From UBA964 sp037444685 (GTDB taxonomy: Bacteria > Pseudomonadota > Gammaproteobacteria > Steroidobacterales > Steroidobacteraceae), in NCBI GenBank assembly GCA_037444685.1, contig JBBILX010000001.1, positions 542,784-606,783 of the forward strand: 64,000 nucleotides of DNA, given 5' to 3'. The notes under the pieces are model-generated. The model was given only the letters and a program-made list of their open reading frames with translations, ran no database searches and had not been told where the DNA came from. Of the stretch, positions 17,273 through 25,955 are shown piece by piece. Made by a program: the position numbers and the translations under genes. The number at the start of each line of letters is the position of its first letter. Positions within the stretch are counted from its first letter, which is position 1.

Positions 17273-18014
17273 CGTGGCCCGGATGGTCCCGCATGTCCAT
17301 CCACTTGAGCCAGCCCATAAACACGGTAGAGGCAAACGCGGCCGGCAGCGCGACGACACGGCGATCGAGATAGTCGCGGCGCGCGGCGAACATGCTCTGT
17401 CGCTGGCCGTGCATCGGCGGCATGCCGGGCGGATAGACCGTCTGGTGCTGCAGCCAGACGTGCCGTCCCATCGCGTGCCACTGCACCCACAAGGGTCGGA
17501 TTGTGGGCGTGACTAGCGGCTCGCCGGAGAGTCGAACCGGCCAGATCCCGTCGACGCCGTAGTGAAAGGCGAGGTTGCCACCCTGCACGGCGGGCCTGAC
17601 GACATCCGTGCGGCCGGTCCACGGGTTGCGGAACTCGTAGAGGAACTCGCGGGTTTCGAAGTCACGGAAGAACGTCACCGTGTGACCACCGAGCCGGTAG
17701 CCGTCGTCGACGTGCTGGAACCAGTAGACCTCGAGTCCCTCGAACCGCACGAGCGGACGCGGCGTCTGATCGGAGCCAGTGACCGCGAAGATCACGCCCG
17801 TGAACCACCACGGTACGTCCTGCTCGCGCAGGCTGCCCTGCATGCGCACGAGCTCGCGCAGGTGCTCGGCCGGCGTATGAGGCAAGGGCACGGCGCTCCG
17901 GCGTCCGCGTCCATCGGCGCCGTGGGCGGTCAAAGACACGCCGCTCCCGAAGCCGGCGGTCATCAGACCCAGTAGCCATTCGCGGCGGCTTGCGGTTGCC
18001 GAAGCGTCGTCCAC
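17151..18014 (-). CDS. DUF1838 family protein with Tat signal (second copy)
   Basis: This is a diverged paralogue of the protein at 10746-11738: shared features are the Tat signal (SRREWLLGLM at about residues 9-18), the aromatic beta-rich core (GYRLGGHTVTFFRDFETREFLYEFRNPWTG), and the C-terminal RDHPGHVIWHASGVKL with a YRDRIEREYPE tail. GTG 18014 is chosen because GAGGGGG precedes it and the alternative ATG 18056 lies inside a hairpin. It follows the second TonB receptor on the same strand. Function unknown; export and linkage to receptors suggest a periplasmic role. Its 3' end overlaps the TetR gene by 122 bases. Confidence 0.8.
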   Translation of the reverse strand: MDDASATASRREWLLGLMTAGFGSGVSLTAHGADGRGRRSAVPLPHTPAEHLRELVRMQGSLREQDVPWWFTGVIFAVTGSDQTPRPLVRFEGLEVYWFQHVDDGYRLGGHTVTFFRDFETREFLYEFRNPWTGRTDVVRPAVQGGNLAFHYGVDGIWPVRLSGEPLVTPTIRPLWVQWHAMGRHVWLQHQTVYPPGMPPMHGQRQSMFAARRDYLDRRVVALPAAFASTVFMGWLKWMDMRDHPGHVIWHASGVKLRSIDELPRDYRDRIEREYPERLTARPKRGA

Positions 18015-18038
18015 CCCTGATGCCCCCTCGCAAGGCGC

Positions 18039-18072
18039 AGCGGGTCGCCCGCCCATCGGCGAGCGACCCGCT
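18039..18072 (-). terminator. Stable GC hairpin after second TonB receptor gene
   Basis: Stem of 15 pairs (arms AGCGGGTCGC / GCGACCCGCT plus five inner pairs, one a T-G wobble) with a 4-base loop. It lies between the receptor stop at 18108 and the DUF1838 start at 18014. There is no T-tract. It matches in size and position the hairpin at 13537-13570, so it may set the expression ratio of receptor and downstream gene. Confidence 0.55.
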
Positions 18073-18107
18073 GATTCAATGACCCGTCCCCGTGCAGCGA
18101 GCCGGCG

Positions 18108-21035
18108 TCAGAACTTATAGCTGAACCGGATGCCGGCCGTGCGCGGGTTCGGCAGGTTCACGAACGTCGTCGTCGGAATGCTCGGCGCCGCCACGAGGAT
18201 CTGCGACGGCGGACCGGGCGAGACCGGGAAGTACGTGAACGAGCCGAGGCGGAAGTCCGAACCCGGGAGATTCGGACCGGTCCCGGCCGAGCGGATCGTG
18301 CGGTTGTCGGCGAGGTTGTCGACGAACAGCAGTGCGCTCCAGTTGTCGCGCTCGAGGCCGAGCCGCAGGTTCGCGAGCCAGTAGGAGTTCAGGTACGCGA
18401 TGTTGTCGTCCTCGAGGAAGCGCTCATCCTCCCACTTCGCGTCGAGATCGGCGAAGAACACCGCGCCGTTCGCGAGCGGCCGCCGGTAGCCGACGTTGCC
18501 GGCGACCGACAGCTCAGGCGTGTCCTCGAGATGCCGGCCCGTGTAGTCGACGAGGCAGGTCAGCGAGTACGGCGCATTCGTGACGGGGTTGTTCGGGCGC
18601 ACGCCCCCGCTCAGCGCCACGAACTGGTTGGTGCCCGCCTCGAGATAACCGACCGTGCAGTTGCCGACGCGCGCGATGACACCCGCGCCCGTGGTGGTCG
18701 TCCGGTAGTCAGTGTACTCGTACTTGCTGAAATACGTCGCACCGAGTCCGAAGTTCCAGTTTGCGCTCGCCTGCCACTGCGCGGCGAGCTCGAGACCGAG
18801 GAGCTCGGCCTTGCCGGCGTTCGTGACCCGGTTCGTCAGCGTGTTGCCGACGATGACCTGCGAGCCGACCTGCTTGTCGGTGAAGTCGGTCTTGAACACG
18901 CTCGAGAGGACCTGCAGCCGCCCGCTCGAGTCGCGCCACTTCAGACCGAGCTCGTAGGCGCGGAGCTTCTCGGCCTCGAACAGGATGTCGGCGGGATCGA
19001 GCGGCGCGCCGGAGCCGCCGAGCGTGACGGTCGAGTAGCCGCCGGGCTTGCGCGCTTCGGCAGCCGACAGGAACACATTGAGGTCGCGGTTCGGCGACCA
19101 CTGCAGCGTGACCTTCGGCGTCACGTAGTCTTCCTTGAGCACCGGATAATCGATCTGTTGCGTCACGGGCACCGGCGCGAAGCCGCGCGGCGAGAGCGTC
19201 GCAAACTGCCCCGTGGCCGGAAATGGCAGATAGCCCATCGCGGGGATGCCCGCCCCGCCATTGCAGGGGCCGTTGAGACCGCAGAGGATCACGGTGCCCG
19301 GACCGTTGAACCCGTCAGTGAAGCCGCCACTGACGAAGTTCTCCTCCTCGACCCAGCGCGCCTCGGCGATCAGCTTCAGCGACTCGACGACCTGCCACTC
19401 GATGTCGAGGTAGGCGGATTTGTGATCGATCGTCCGGCGCACCCAGTTCGGCAAACGGGCCCGGAACACGTCGTCCATGAACGGCGCGACCGAGGCGCTC
19501 GAGAAGCCGCCACCGGTCGTGCAGGAATTGGCCGGGATCAGCAGCGGACCTGCGGGGCCCGGTGGCGCCTGAATCGCTGGCGCCGGACCCGGTGGGTCGA
19601 AGGCGAAGCAGACGGTGCCCTCGCCGACGACAGCGCCGAAATTCCGCTCGATCTGGTCCGAGCGCTCGGTCCAGTACTGCAGGCCGGCGAAGAAATTCAC
19701 CGGCGCGTCGAAGTCCGACGAGAAGCGAAGTTCCTGGCTGAACTGCTCCGTGGTGTTGTCGGTCTTGAGGTTCTGCTGGATCGGCAGATAGGCCGTCTTG
19801 TCGATATCGAAGTCGGTCGACGCGAGCGCGCGCGTGTAGCCGGTCAACGAGGTGAACCGTCCGAAACTGAAATCGAGGTTCTGCACCGCCGAGAGACGCA
19901 GGACCTGCCGATTGCTGCCGGGAAAATCCGGCGCCGTCAGGCCGTTGTCGGTCGACTGCGAGTAGTCGGGGTTGTAGGCCACGGACAGACCACGTCCGCT
20001 GCCGACCGCGCCGGTGTACTGTGGGATCGACATGTCGTCGAACTTGCCGCGATTGCCGGTCAGCCGCTCGAGCTCGCGGTAGGCATACAGACCGAGCGAG
20101 ATCACGTTCGGGTTCGACAGCGGGCAATTCGCATCGATCACGAAGCCGATCGTGATCGGCGCGCCCATCGCGTTCGTGCCGATGTTGCAGACCGACGCGA
20201 CGGCCGGCACCGGATTCGTCGCGTTCGCCTGCAGCACCGTCTGCGCCGGCGCATCGAAGAAGTCATCGGAATACTCGGCGCGGAATTTCAGCGAATAGGT
20301 CTCGTTCGGATCCCATTTCGCGGTCAGCGCGCCGCCCTTGCCGTCGCCGCCGCCGACCTTGTTGCCGGAGATCGAATTGACGTAGAACCCGCCATCCTTG
20401 AAGCGGTAGCCGCCTAGCCGCAAACCGAAGGTTTCGGTGACCGGCAAGGAGATACTGCCCTTGATCTCGGTCTGGCTGCGGTTCGACGCTTCGAGGTGAA
20501 TCGTGCCGGCCACCTCGTCGGCGGGATCGGCCGTCGTGTAGGAGACGGCACCCGAGAATGCGCTGCGGCCGTACAGCGCGCTCTGCGGGCCCTTGACGAC
20601 TTCGATCTGCGCGACGTCGATCAGGCGCGGATTCAGCAGTTGCGAGCCGCCGGCGATACCGGAGGCCTCGCTCGAGACGTCGATGCCGTCGACCAGGGTC
20701 GCGACGTTCGGCCGGCCACGGGTCGGCGACAGACCGCGGATCACGATGCGGGTGTCCGCCGGGCCGATGCCCTGGTCGAAATCGAGACTCGGATCGCGCT
20801 GCATGATGGACGTGACGTCCTTGATGCCCTCGCGCGCGATCTCGTCGGCCGTGATGGCCGTGACCGCGAGCGGCACCTCGAGCAGCGATTCCTCGCGCTT
20901 GCGCGCCGTGACGACGATTTCGTCGAGCGCGACCTCCTCCGCCGCCGGCTCCTGCGCCCCGGTCGACGGCGAGCCAAGCGCCATCGTGAGTGGAGCCAGC
21001 CACAGGCAATGCCGCCAACCTGATGTTCTAGACAT
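18108..21035 (-). CDS. TonB-dependent outer-membrane receptor
   Basis: The 975-aa precursor has a signal peptide to about residue 27, a TonB-box-like segment DEIVVTARKREESLLEVPL, and a plug (IVIRGLSPTRGRPNVATLVDGIDV, IEVVKGPQSALYGRSAFSGAV). The barrel ends in the terminal strand TAGIRFSYKF. The plug is strikingly similar to that of the receptor at 13597-16362, so the two are paralogues. GGGGGA lies upstream of the ATG. It heads a probable operon with the second DUF1838 gene. The ligand is unknown; no siderophore genes are nearby. Confidence 0.92.
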   Translation of the reverse strand: MSRTSGWRHCLWLAPLTMALGSPSTGAQEPAAEEVALDEIVVTARKREESLLEVPLAVTAITADEIAREGIKDVTSIMQRDPSLDFDQGIGPADTRIVIRGLSPTRGRPNVATLVDGIDVSSEASGIAGGSQLLNPRLIDVAQIEVVKGPQSALYGRSAFSGAVSYTTADPADEVAGTIHLEASNRSQTEIKGSISLPVTETFGLRLGGYRFKDGGFYVNSISGNKVGGGDGKGGALTAKWDPNETYSLKFRAEYSDDFFDAPAQTVLQANATNPVPAVASVCNIGTNAMGAPITIGFVIDANCPLSNPNVISLGLYAYRELERLTGNRGKFDDMSIPQYTGAVGSGRGLSVAYNPDYSQSTDNGLTAPDFPGSNRQVLRLSAVQNLDFSFGRFTSLTGYTRALASTDFDIDKTAYLPIQQNLKTDNTTEQFSQELRFSSDFDAPVNFFAGLQYWTERSDQIERNFGAVVGEGTVCFAFDPPGPAPAIQAPPGPAGPLLIPANSCTTGGGFSSASVAPFMDDVFRARLPNWVRRTIDHKSAYLDIEWQVVESLKLIAEARWVEEENFVSGGFTDGFNGPGTVILCGLNGPCNGGAGIPAMGYLPFPATGQFATLSPRGFAPVPVTQQIDYPVLKEDYVTPKVTLQWSPNRDLNVFLSAAEARKPGGYSTVTLGGSGAPLDPADILFEAEKLRAYELGLKWRDSSGRLQVLSSVFKTDFTDKQVGSQVIVGNTLTNRVTNAGKAELLGLELAAQWQASANWNFGLGATYFSKYEYTDYRTTTTGAGVIARVGNCTVGYLEAGTNQFVALSGGVRPNNPVTNAPYSLTCLVDYTGRHLEDTPELSVAGNVGYRRPLANGAVFFADLDAKWEDERFLEDDNIAYLNSYWLANLRLGLERDNWSALLFVDNLADNRTIRSAGTGPNLPGSDFRLGSFTYFPVSPGPPSQILVAAPSIPTTTFVNLPNPRTAGIRFSYKF

Positions 21036-21237
21036 TATTGTTCCCCCTGGTGCCTTATCACATAGCGGCCCTGATGTGGCGCTGACGCGACACAGCGAAC
21101 CGCCCAGTCACCGCAATGTCTTGCGTTGCTGTCCTTCGCTTATACCGCCTCGCCCGATGGGCTGCGGCCTGATGCAGACGAAACTGGCCGCCAAGTGGAC
21201 GCCACGGACTCGCGGTCAGCGCCGCGTGCAGTCGAGC

Positions 21238-21927
21238 TCAGCCGACGAGCGAGACGACGACCTTGCCGTCGGACCCGATGTCGGAAACGTCGATGTCGAC
21301 GCCGAGGACCTTCGCATAGCCGAGCAGCCGCGGTTTGAGCCACAACTCATGCACTTCCTGGTCGGTGAGATCGAACTGCCCGATGCGCCGCCCGATCGAC
21401 AGCACGGTCGAGAACGGAAACGTGAACTCACGCCTGCCAGGCGAGCTCTTGAGATCGAGGCAGAGTTGGTAAAGGCAGGTCGTGCGGTCGAACATGCCGA
21501 TCAGGGCGATCTCCTTGTTCCCGGTGCGCTCGATCATGCTCTTCATGCGCTGCAACATCGGCTGCATGGTCTTGATGTCGTGTTCGACGTATTCGCGCGA
21601 CAGACCCCGGTTCTTGGCGAACTGCACCGAGTTCAGGTGCATCTTGACCAGCGCGTCGTTCATCTCGTGCTGATAGGGCGTGCTGTCCTTGAGCGTCCGT
21701 ATCGCCATCGCGACGGCGCGCCCGAGCAGCTCCTCGCGGCCCTCGAAGCCGCTGGACGTGCCCTCCATTGCGTGCGTCGCCGCAGCTGGGGCTGCGCCCA
21801 CGCCAGGCGGCGGCCCGTCAATGCCCGGAGGGGGTCCGCCCACGCCCGGCGGCGGCCCACCTGCGCCGGTCATTGGACCGCCCGGTCGGGTTCCCGTTTG
21901 AATCGCTGCGCCTTCGGCCTCGCCCAT
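21238..21927 (-). CDS. Hypothetical protein with Gly-Pro repeats
   Basis: I do not recognise this 229-aa protein. Residues about 17-45 are rich in Gly, Pro and Ala, with three 7-residue repeats of the GPPPGVG type. The remainder is predicted helical and well structured: YQHEMNDALVKMHLNSVQFAKN, LQRMKSMIERTG, CLYQLCLDLKSSPGRREF, and a C-terminal KVLGVDIDVSDIGSDGKVVVSLVG. There is no signal peptide. Start ATG 21927 has GAGGAG at good spacing. It is divergent from the Rieske oxygenase gene across 206 bases and precedes the receptor on the same strand after a 200-base gap. The function is unknown; a role as a scaffold or sensor would be speculation. Confidence 0.75.
   Translation of the reverse strand: MGEAEGAAIQTGTRPGGPMTGAGGPPPGVGGPPPGIDGPPPGVGAAPAAATHAMEGTSSGFEGREELLGRAVAMAIRTLKDSTPYQHEMNDALVKMHLNSVQFAKNRGLSREYVEHDIKTMQPMLQRMKSMIERTGNKEIALIGMFDRTTCLYQLCLDLKSSPGRREFTFPFSTVLSIGRRIGQFDLTDQEVHELWLKPRLLGYAKVLGVDIDVSDIGSDGKVVVSLVG
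21796..21858 (-). repeat. Three 21-base tandem repeats encoding GPPPG(V/I)(G/D)
   Basis: Three in-frame 21-base units encode GPPPGVG, GPPPGID and GPPPGVG near the N-terminus of the hypothetical protein. The codons for Pro and Gly differ between units, so the array is old or selected at protein level. It likely forms a flexible or polyproline linker. Confidence 0.7.
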
Positions 21928-22133
21928 GTTTCGTCTCCTCGAGATCGGACATCGAAGCGGATGGGGACTTATACGCCGCGTTGTGGAGCGCCCGCCATAG
22001 CGCCGCGCCCTGCGCTCGTCTGCGGCGACCAATGAGTGGACAGGCGCGTTCCAGAAAGCTAGTTTTGCAGCGGTCTTTACCGTAGAAGCCGGCGCAGGCC
22101 AGGGTCGGCCCAGCATCGTCTCGGAGGCGCTCC

Positions 22134-23318
22134 ATGTTCATCAATTTCTGGTACCCGGTCGTCAGGTCCGAGGACCTCGGCACGACGCCGCAGAAGGTCC
22201 GGATCCTCGCGCACGATTTCGTCGTGTTTCGCGATCAGCACGGCAAGCCGGCCGTCCTGTCCGACACCTGCATCCACCGGGGCGCCTCGCTCGCCCAGGG
22301 CAAGTGCAAGGAAGATGGCACGGTGCAGTGCCCTTATCACGGCTGGCGCTTCAACGCCGAGGGCATCTGCACCCGCATCCCGTCGATCGGCTCGAAGACC
22401 AAGCCGCCGGCGCGCGCCCGGGTCGATTCCTATCCAGTGCAGGAGCGATATGGCATCGTCTTTGCGTTCCTCGGTGACCTGCCGGAGGCCGAGCGGCCGC
22501 CGATCATGGAGGTCGAGGAGCACGGCACTCCGGAGTGGCGCTCGACACTCATCACCTTCGACGTCAACTACCACTACGAGCGCTCGATCGAGAACGGCCT
22601 CGACCCCGCGCACAACGAATACGTGCACACGACGCACGGCTACCAGGGGGAGCGCGAAGACACCTACACGATGATGGAGCTCCGGCCGTTCAAGAACAAC
22701 GACTGGGGCTTCGGCTTCATGGCGACCTTCGACGCGCCGCCTCTGAAGAATCCGATCATGCGGCGCGTGCGCCCGCAGGGCGGCAAGATGGAAGCCGGTT
22801 CCGGCACGGTCGGCCCGAATCACATGTGGACGTACATCAACTTCTCCGAGAAGTACGCGATGCACCAGTACATGTTCGAGGCGCCGATCGACGAGAATCG
22901 CACTCGCGTGTTCCTGCTCAACGAGCGCAATGTCCTGTTCTTCAAGGGCGGACTGCTCGCGAGGCTCAATGGCTGGCTCGACAGGAAAGTCAACGAGCGC
23001 AACATGTTCGTCGCGAGCCAGGACATCCGCGTCATGAACGAGGTTCGTCCGCGCCTGACGCCGCCGACGCGCTCGAAGGAGCTCATGATGCCCGCTGACA
23101 AGTGCATCCTTCAGTACCGCGACAAGCTGGACGAATTCGAGGCTAAGGGCTGGCGGCTCGACATGGAGGCCATCAAGGCCGCCCACGCGCGGGGCGACGT
23201 GCTGTACGCGATCCCCTCGCCGGCACGCCGCGAAACGAACCTCTGGGTTCTCGACGAAGCACCAAGGGTCAAGCCCTCGAGCGCTTCGGTGACGGCCAGC
23301 CTGCAGGCGGCTGGCTGA
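22134..23318 (+). CDS. Rieske non-heme iron oxygenase, catalytic subunit
   Basis: Rieske cluster ligands: Cys46-x-His48 and Cys66-x2-His69 (CPYHGW). The mononuclear iron site D157-x2-H160-x4-H165 is in NGLDPAHNEYVH. The length of 394 aa and the start MFINFWYPVVRSEDL place it with single-subunit type oxygenases such as those demethylating or hydroxylating aromatic, steroid or other ring compounds. GGAGG precedes the ATG. No reductase or ferredoxin gene is adjacent, so electrons must come from elsewhere. A terminator follows, so it is probably monocistronic. Its substrate is likely the compound imported by the nearby receptors, but this is inference. Confidence 0.9.
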   Translation: MFINFWYPVVRSEDLGTTPQKVRILAHDFVVFRDQHGKPAVLSDTCIHRGASLAQGKCKEDGTVQCPYHGWRFNAEGICTRIPSIGSKTKPPARARVDSYPVQERYGIVFAFLGDLPEAERPPIMEVEEHGTPEWRSTLITFDVNYHYERSIENGLDPAHNEYVHTTHGYQGEREDTYTMMELRPFKNNDWGFGFMATFDAPPLKNPIMRRVRPQGGKMEAGSGTVGPNHMWTYINFSEKYAMHQYMFEAPIDENRTRVFLLNERNVLFFKGGLLARLNGWLDRKVNERNMFVASQDIRVMNEVRPRLTPPTRSKELMMPADKCILQYRDKLDEFEAKGWRLDMEAIKAAHARGDVLYAIPSPARRETNLWVLDEAPRVKPSSASVTASLQAAG

Positions 23319-23350
23319 TTCCGCTCCAGCGCGGGCGATTCGACGCATGG

Positions 23351-23386
23351 ACGGGAGTGACGCAAGCCACTCCCGTTCTTCTTTTT
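23351..23386 (+). terminator. Intrinsic terminator after Rieske oxygenase
   Basis: Perfect 9-base stem ACGGGAGTG / CACTCCCGT with an 8-base loop, followed by TCTTCTTTTT. This is a classical rho-independent terminator. It sits 32 bases after the oxygenase stop and 18 bases before the MFS start, so the MFS gene either relies on readthrough or has a promoter overlapping this element. Confidence 0.85.
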
Positions 23387-23403
23387 CGGGCAAGGATGCG
23401 GTC

Positions 23404-24732
23404 ATGAGCGACCAGGGAACGGGCGTGCGCGTCGGACCGTGGGAACTCGCGCCCGGCATCGAGCGGCGCAACTTCTACGCGCTGCTCGGCGCAGCATTCT
23501 TCTCGATCGGCCTGCTGACCCTGGTCGGCAACCTGCGTCCCTACCTCTTCAACGAAATGCTGGCCGTGCCCCGCGAGGTCCAGGGCAGGCTGTCCGGGGT
23601 GCTCGACATCGTCAGCGAGATCCCCGCGCTGCTCTTGTCCAGCCTCATCGGCGCCGCCTCGGACCGGCTGGGACGCCGCGTGCTGTACGCGACGGGGTTC
23701 CTGATCCTCGCGACCGCCTACTTCCTGTTTCCGTTCGTGTCGTTGGGACCCTCGCTGTTCCTGATGGTAATCGTGATGGCCTGCGGCTCGTGCCTGATCA
23801 GTGCGATGCTCGGCACCGTGATCGCCGATTATCCGCGCGAGACCTCGCGCGGCAAGCTCGTCGGCATCTGCTTCTTCCTCAACGGCCTCGGCGTGGCTTC
23901 GCTCGTCGGCGTGGCCTCGCAGCTGCCGAAGCTGTTCCAGGCGCGCGGACTCGATGCGTTCACCGCCGGCCAGTACACCTACTGGACGGTCGCAGCGCTC
24001 TGCCTCGTGCCATTCCTGATCGTCGGCCGCGGTCTCGCACGTGCTCTGCCGGCGCAGCGCACGGCAGCGAATGCCGACGAACCCCGCCAGGGCCTGTTCG
24101 CCACCTTGCGGATCGGCCTGCAGGCCGCCCGCGACGCACGTGTCGGCCTCGCCTACCTGTCGGCGGGCGTATCACGCGCCTCGCTGTCCGTGATCAGCGC
24201 GTTCTTCTTTCTCTGGATGACCAAGGCCGGTGAAGCGCAGGGGATGACGGTCTCCGAATCCTACGCGCGCAGCGGCGGCATCTTCGCCACGATACAGATC
24301 TCGGCCACGCTCTGGGCCGTGCTCGTGATTTTCTTCATCGACCGCATCAATCGCGTGCTGACCATGGCCATCGGCGCCGGCCTCGCCTGCGCGAGCTACA
24401 CGCTCTTCGGCCTCGTCGAGAATCCGTTCCAGCCGATCATGTATGCGGCCGCCGTCTTCCTCGGCATTGGCGAAATGAGCGGCATCCTCGCCTCGCAGGC
24501 TCTGGTCGGGCAGGTCGCGCCCGAACGCGGTCGTGGCGCGGTGATAGGCGTATTCACACTCTGCGGCTCGATCGGCATCTTCCTCGCCGCGGCGGTCGGC
24601 GGCGCGCTGTTCGACGCCTGGCGTCCTTCGGCTCCGTACATCATCATGGGAGCGACGAGTGGCCTGCTGTGCCTCGCCTCGATCCATGTCTACCGCCTCA
24701 CCCGCGCCAGCCGGGCGCTGACGGCCCGATGA
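23404..24732 (+). CDS. MFS transporter
   Basis: The 442-aa protein has about 12 hydrophobic segments and the MFS loop 2-3 signature IGAASDRLGRRVLYATGF. The start ATG 23404 has AAGGA seven bases upstream; upstream in-frame codons fall in the terminator. The N-terminal cytoplasmic stretch is about 30 residues. Directionality and substrate cannot be read from sequence; beside a Rieske oxygenase, uptake or efflux of a pathway compound is likely. Its stop overlaps the next start (ATGA). Confidence 0.9.
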   Translation: MSDQGTGVRVGPWELAPGIERRNFYALLGAAFFSIGLLTLVGNLRPYLFNEMLAVPREVQGRLSGVLDIVSEIPALLLSSLIGAASDRLGRRVLYATGFLILATAYFLFPFVSLGPSLFLMVIVMACGSCLISAMLGTVIADYPRETSRGKLVGICFFLNGLGVASLVGVASQLPKLFQARGLDAFTAGQYTYWTVAALCLVPFLIVGRGLARALPAQRTAANADEPRQGLFATLRIGLQAARDARVGLAYLSAGVSRASLSVISAFFFLWMTKAGEAQGMTVSESYARSGGIFATIQISATLWAVLVIFFIDRINRVLTMAIGAGLACASYTLFGLVENPFQPIMYAAAVFLGIGEMSGILASQALVGQVAPERGRGAVIGVFTLCGSIGIFLAAAVGGALFDAWRPSAPYIIMGATSGLLCLASIHVYRLTRASRALTAR

Positions 24733-25289
24733 ACGAAATCGAGTATCTGCGCAGCCAGGTCCGTCTTGAGCGCAGCCACCTGCGCGAGGTCCGCGCGGCG
24801 TGGTCGGCCCGGCTCGGTTCGGGCCGCCCGGACGACGAACTCGACCGCGTCGCGCTCGCATGCGCGCCCTACCTGCTGTTCGCCCTTCGTCGACTCGCCG
24901 TGCAGGACAGCCGCCATTGCGACCGGCTTCGCGGCCTCATCGATCGGAACGCCGAAACGGTTGTGGACGAGCCCGCCGAACTTCGCGACGCGCTCACGGA
25001 GATTGGACAGTCGCTGCAGCAGCTGTACGAGGCCTGCCAGCGCTTCGAATCTGCCTATCAGGCGCGCGTCGCGGGCCGCCTCGACGTGACCGGCTGGATC
25101 CGTGCCTGTCGCGAGTTCGACGCCTGGTATGCGGACCGGCTCGCGGTGCAGCGTCACCGGCTTGACCGATGGCTCGACACCCACTACGCACTGACCGACT
25201 GGCGCAGCACGTCGCTCGTCGATGCGGACTCCGTTCTCGAGGAGCGGCGACTCCATGAGGCGGCGCTCGCGGCGCTCGCCCCAGTATGA
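24729..25289 (+). CDS. Hypothetical helical protein (186 aa)
   Basis: No family recognised. The sequence is almost entirely predicted helical, rich in Arg, Leu, Asp and Ala, without signal peptide or membrane segment. Segments such as LFALRRLAVQDSRHCDRLRGLIDR and QSLQQLYEACQRFESAYQARV suggest a helical bundle. The start overlaps the MFS stop by four bases (ATGA), so it is translated with the transporter and may act with it. It is followed closely by the MocA-like gene. Confidence 0.78.
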   Translation: MNEIEYLRSQVRLERSHLREVRAAWSARLGSGRPDDELDRVALACAPYLLFALRRLAVQDSRHCDRLRGLIDRNAETVVDEPAELRDALTEIGQSLQQLYEACQRFESAYQARVAGRLDVTGWIRACREFDAWYADRLAVQRHRLDRWLDTHYALTDWRSTSLVDADSVLEERRLHEAALAALAPV

Positions 25290-25302
25290 GAGTGCAGCGC
25301 CG

Positions 25303-25935
25303 ATGAGCGACGACAGCGGCCCGGACCTGCATGTCATCGTGCTCGCTGCCGGCGCAGCGCGGCGCTTCGGTTCGCCCAAGCAGCTCGTGCGGATCAATGG
25401 GCGCCCGCTGCTCCATGCCGTAATCGGTCGCGGCGTCGCCGTCGCGGGCCACTCGGTGATCGTCGTGCTCGGCGCCTACGCCGCCGAACTTGGACCGCTG
25501 CTGCGGCACACGCCGGCTACCGTCCTCGTGAACCGGCAATGGAGCGAGGGGATCGGCAGCTCGATCCGTACCGGCATCGCCGCGCTGCCCGGCACGACCG
25601 AAGCCGTCCTGATCCTGCTGGCCGATCAGCCCGCGGTGACCGCGGAGGACCTGCGTCGCCTCGTCGGCATGTGGCGCCGCCAACCGTCGCAGATCGTCGC
25701 CGCGCAGTACGGAAGCACCACTGGCGCACCGGCTATCTTCCCGCGCTGGTGCTTCGCCGAGCTCGGCGCACTGCGCGGCGATCAGGGTGCACGCGTGCTG
25801 CTGCGGCGGCACAGCGAGAGACTCGCTCGCGTGCCGATGGCGTCGGCCGCCATCGACATCGACACGCCCGAGGACCTCTTGCAGATCGAAATGGAGCCGC
25901 GGCGAGCGGCTCCCGACCAGGGCGCAGACGACTGA
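25303..25935 (+). CDS. MocA/MobA-like NTP transferase
   Basis: The nucleotide-binding signature LAAGAARRFGSPKQL is at about residues 15-29, followed by VILLADQPAVTAEDL and TGAPAIFPRWCFAELGALRGDQGARVLL, all typical of the MocA group of molybdopterin cytidylyltransferases and relatives. Family members load CTP or GTP onto the molybdenum cofactor. No molybdenum hydroxylase is encoded in the window, so its partner is elsewhere or its substrate is different. It is the last gene on the plus strand before the convergent Tad locus. Confidence 0.85.
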   Translation: MSDDSGPDLHVIVLAAGAARRFGSPKQLVRINGRPLLHAVIGRGVAVAGHSVIVVLGAYAAELGPLLRHTPATVLVNRQWSEGIGSSIRTGIAALPGTTEAVLILLADQPAVTAEDLRRLVGMWRRQPSQIVAAQYGSTTGAPAIFPRWCFAELGALRGDQGARVLLRRHSERLARVPMASAAIDIDTPEDLLQIEMEPRRAAPDQGADD

Positions 25936-25955
25936 ACGCGGCGGTCCCGGCCAGG

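Noticed and set aside
18015..18056. Upstream ATG start (18056) for the second DUF1838 gene
   Set aside because: The ATG lies within the 18039-18072 hairpin and has no ribosome site, whereas GTG 18014 has GAGGGGG upstream and gives a normal Tat signal.
18531..20417. 628-codon open frame on the plus strand opposite the second TonB receptor
   Set aside because: Antisense to an intact receptor with clear plug and barrel motifs; no ribosome site or domain.
23347..23403. N-terminal extension of the MFS protein from an ATG at 23347
   Set aside because: This stretch is the intrinsic terminator hairpin and T-tract; the ATG at 23404 has a good ribosome site.
22077..23471. 464-codon open frame on the minus strand opposite the Rieske oxygenase
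   Set aside because: The plus-strand gene has all Rieske and iron ligands; the minus frame has no recognisable motif.
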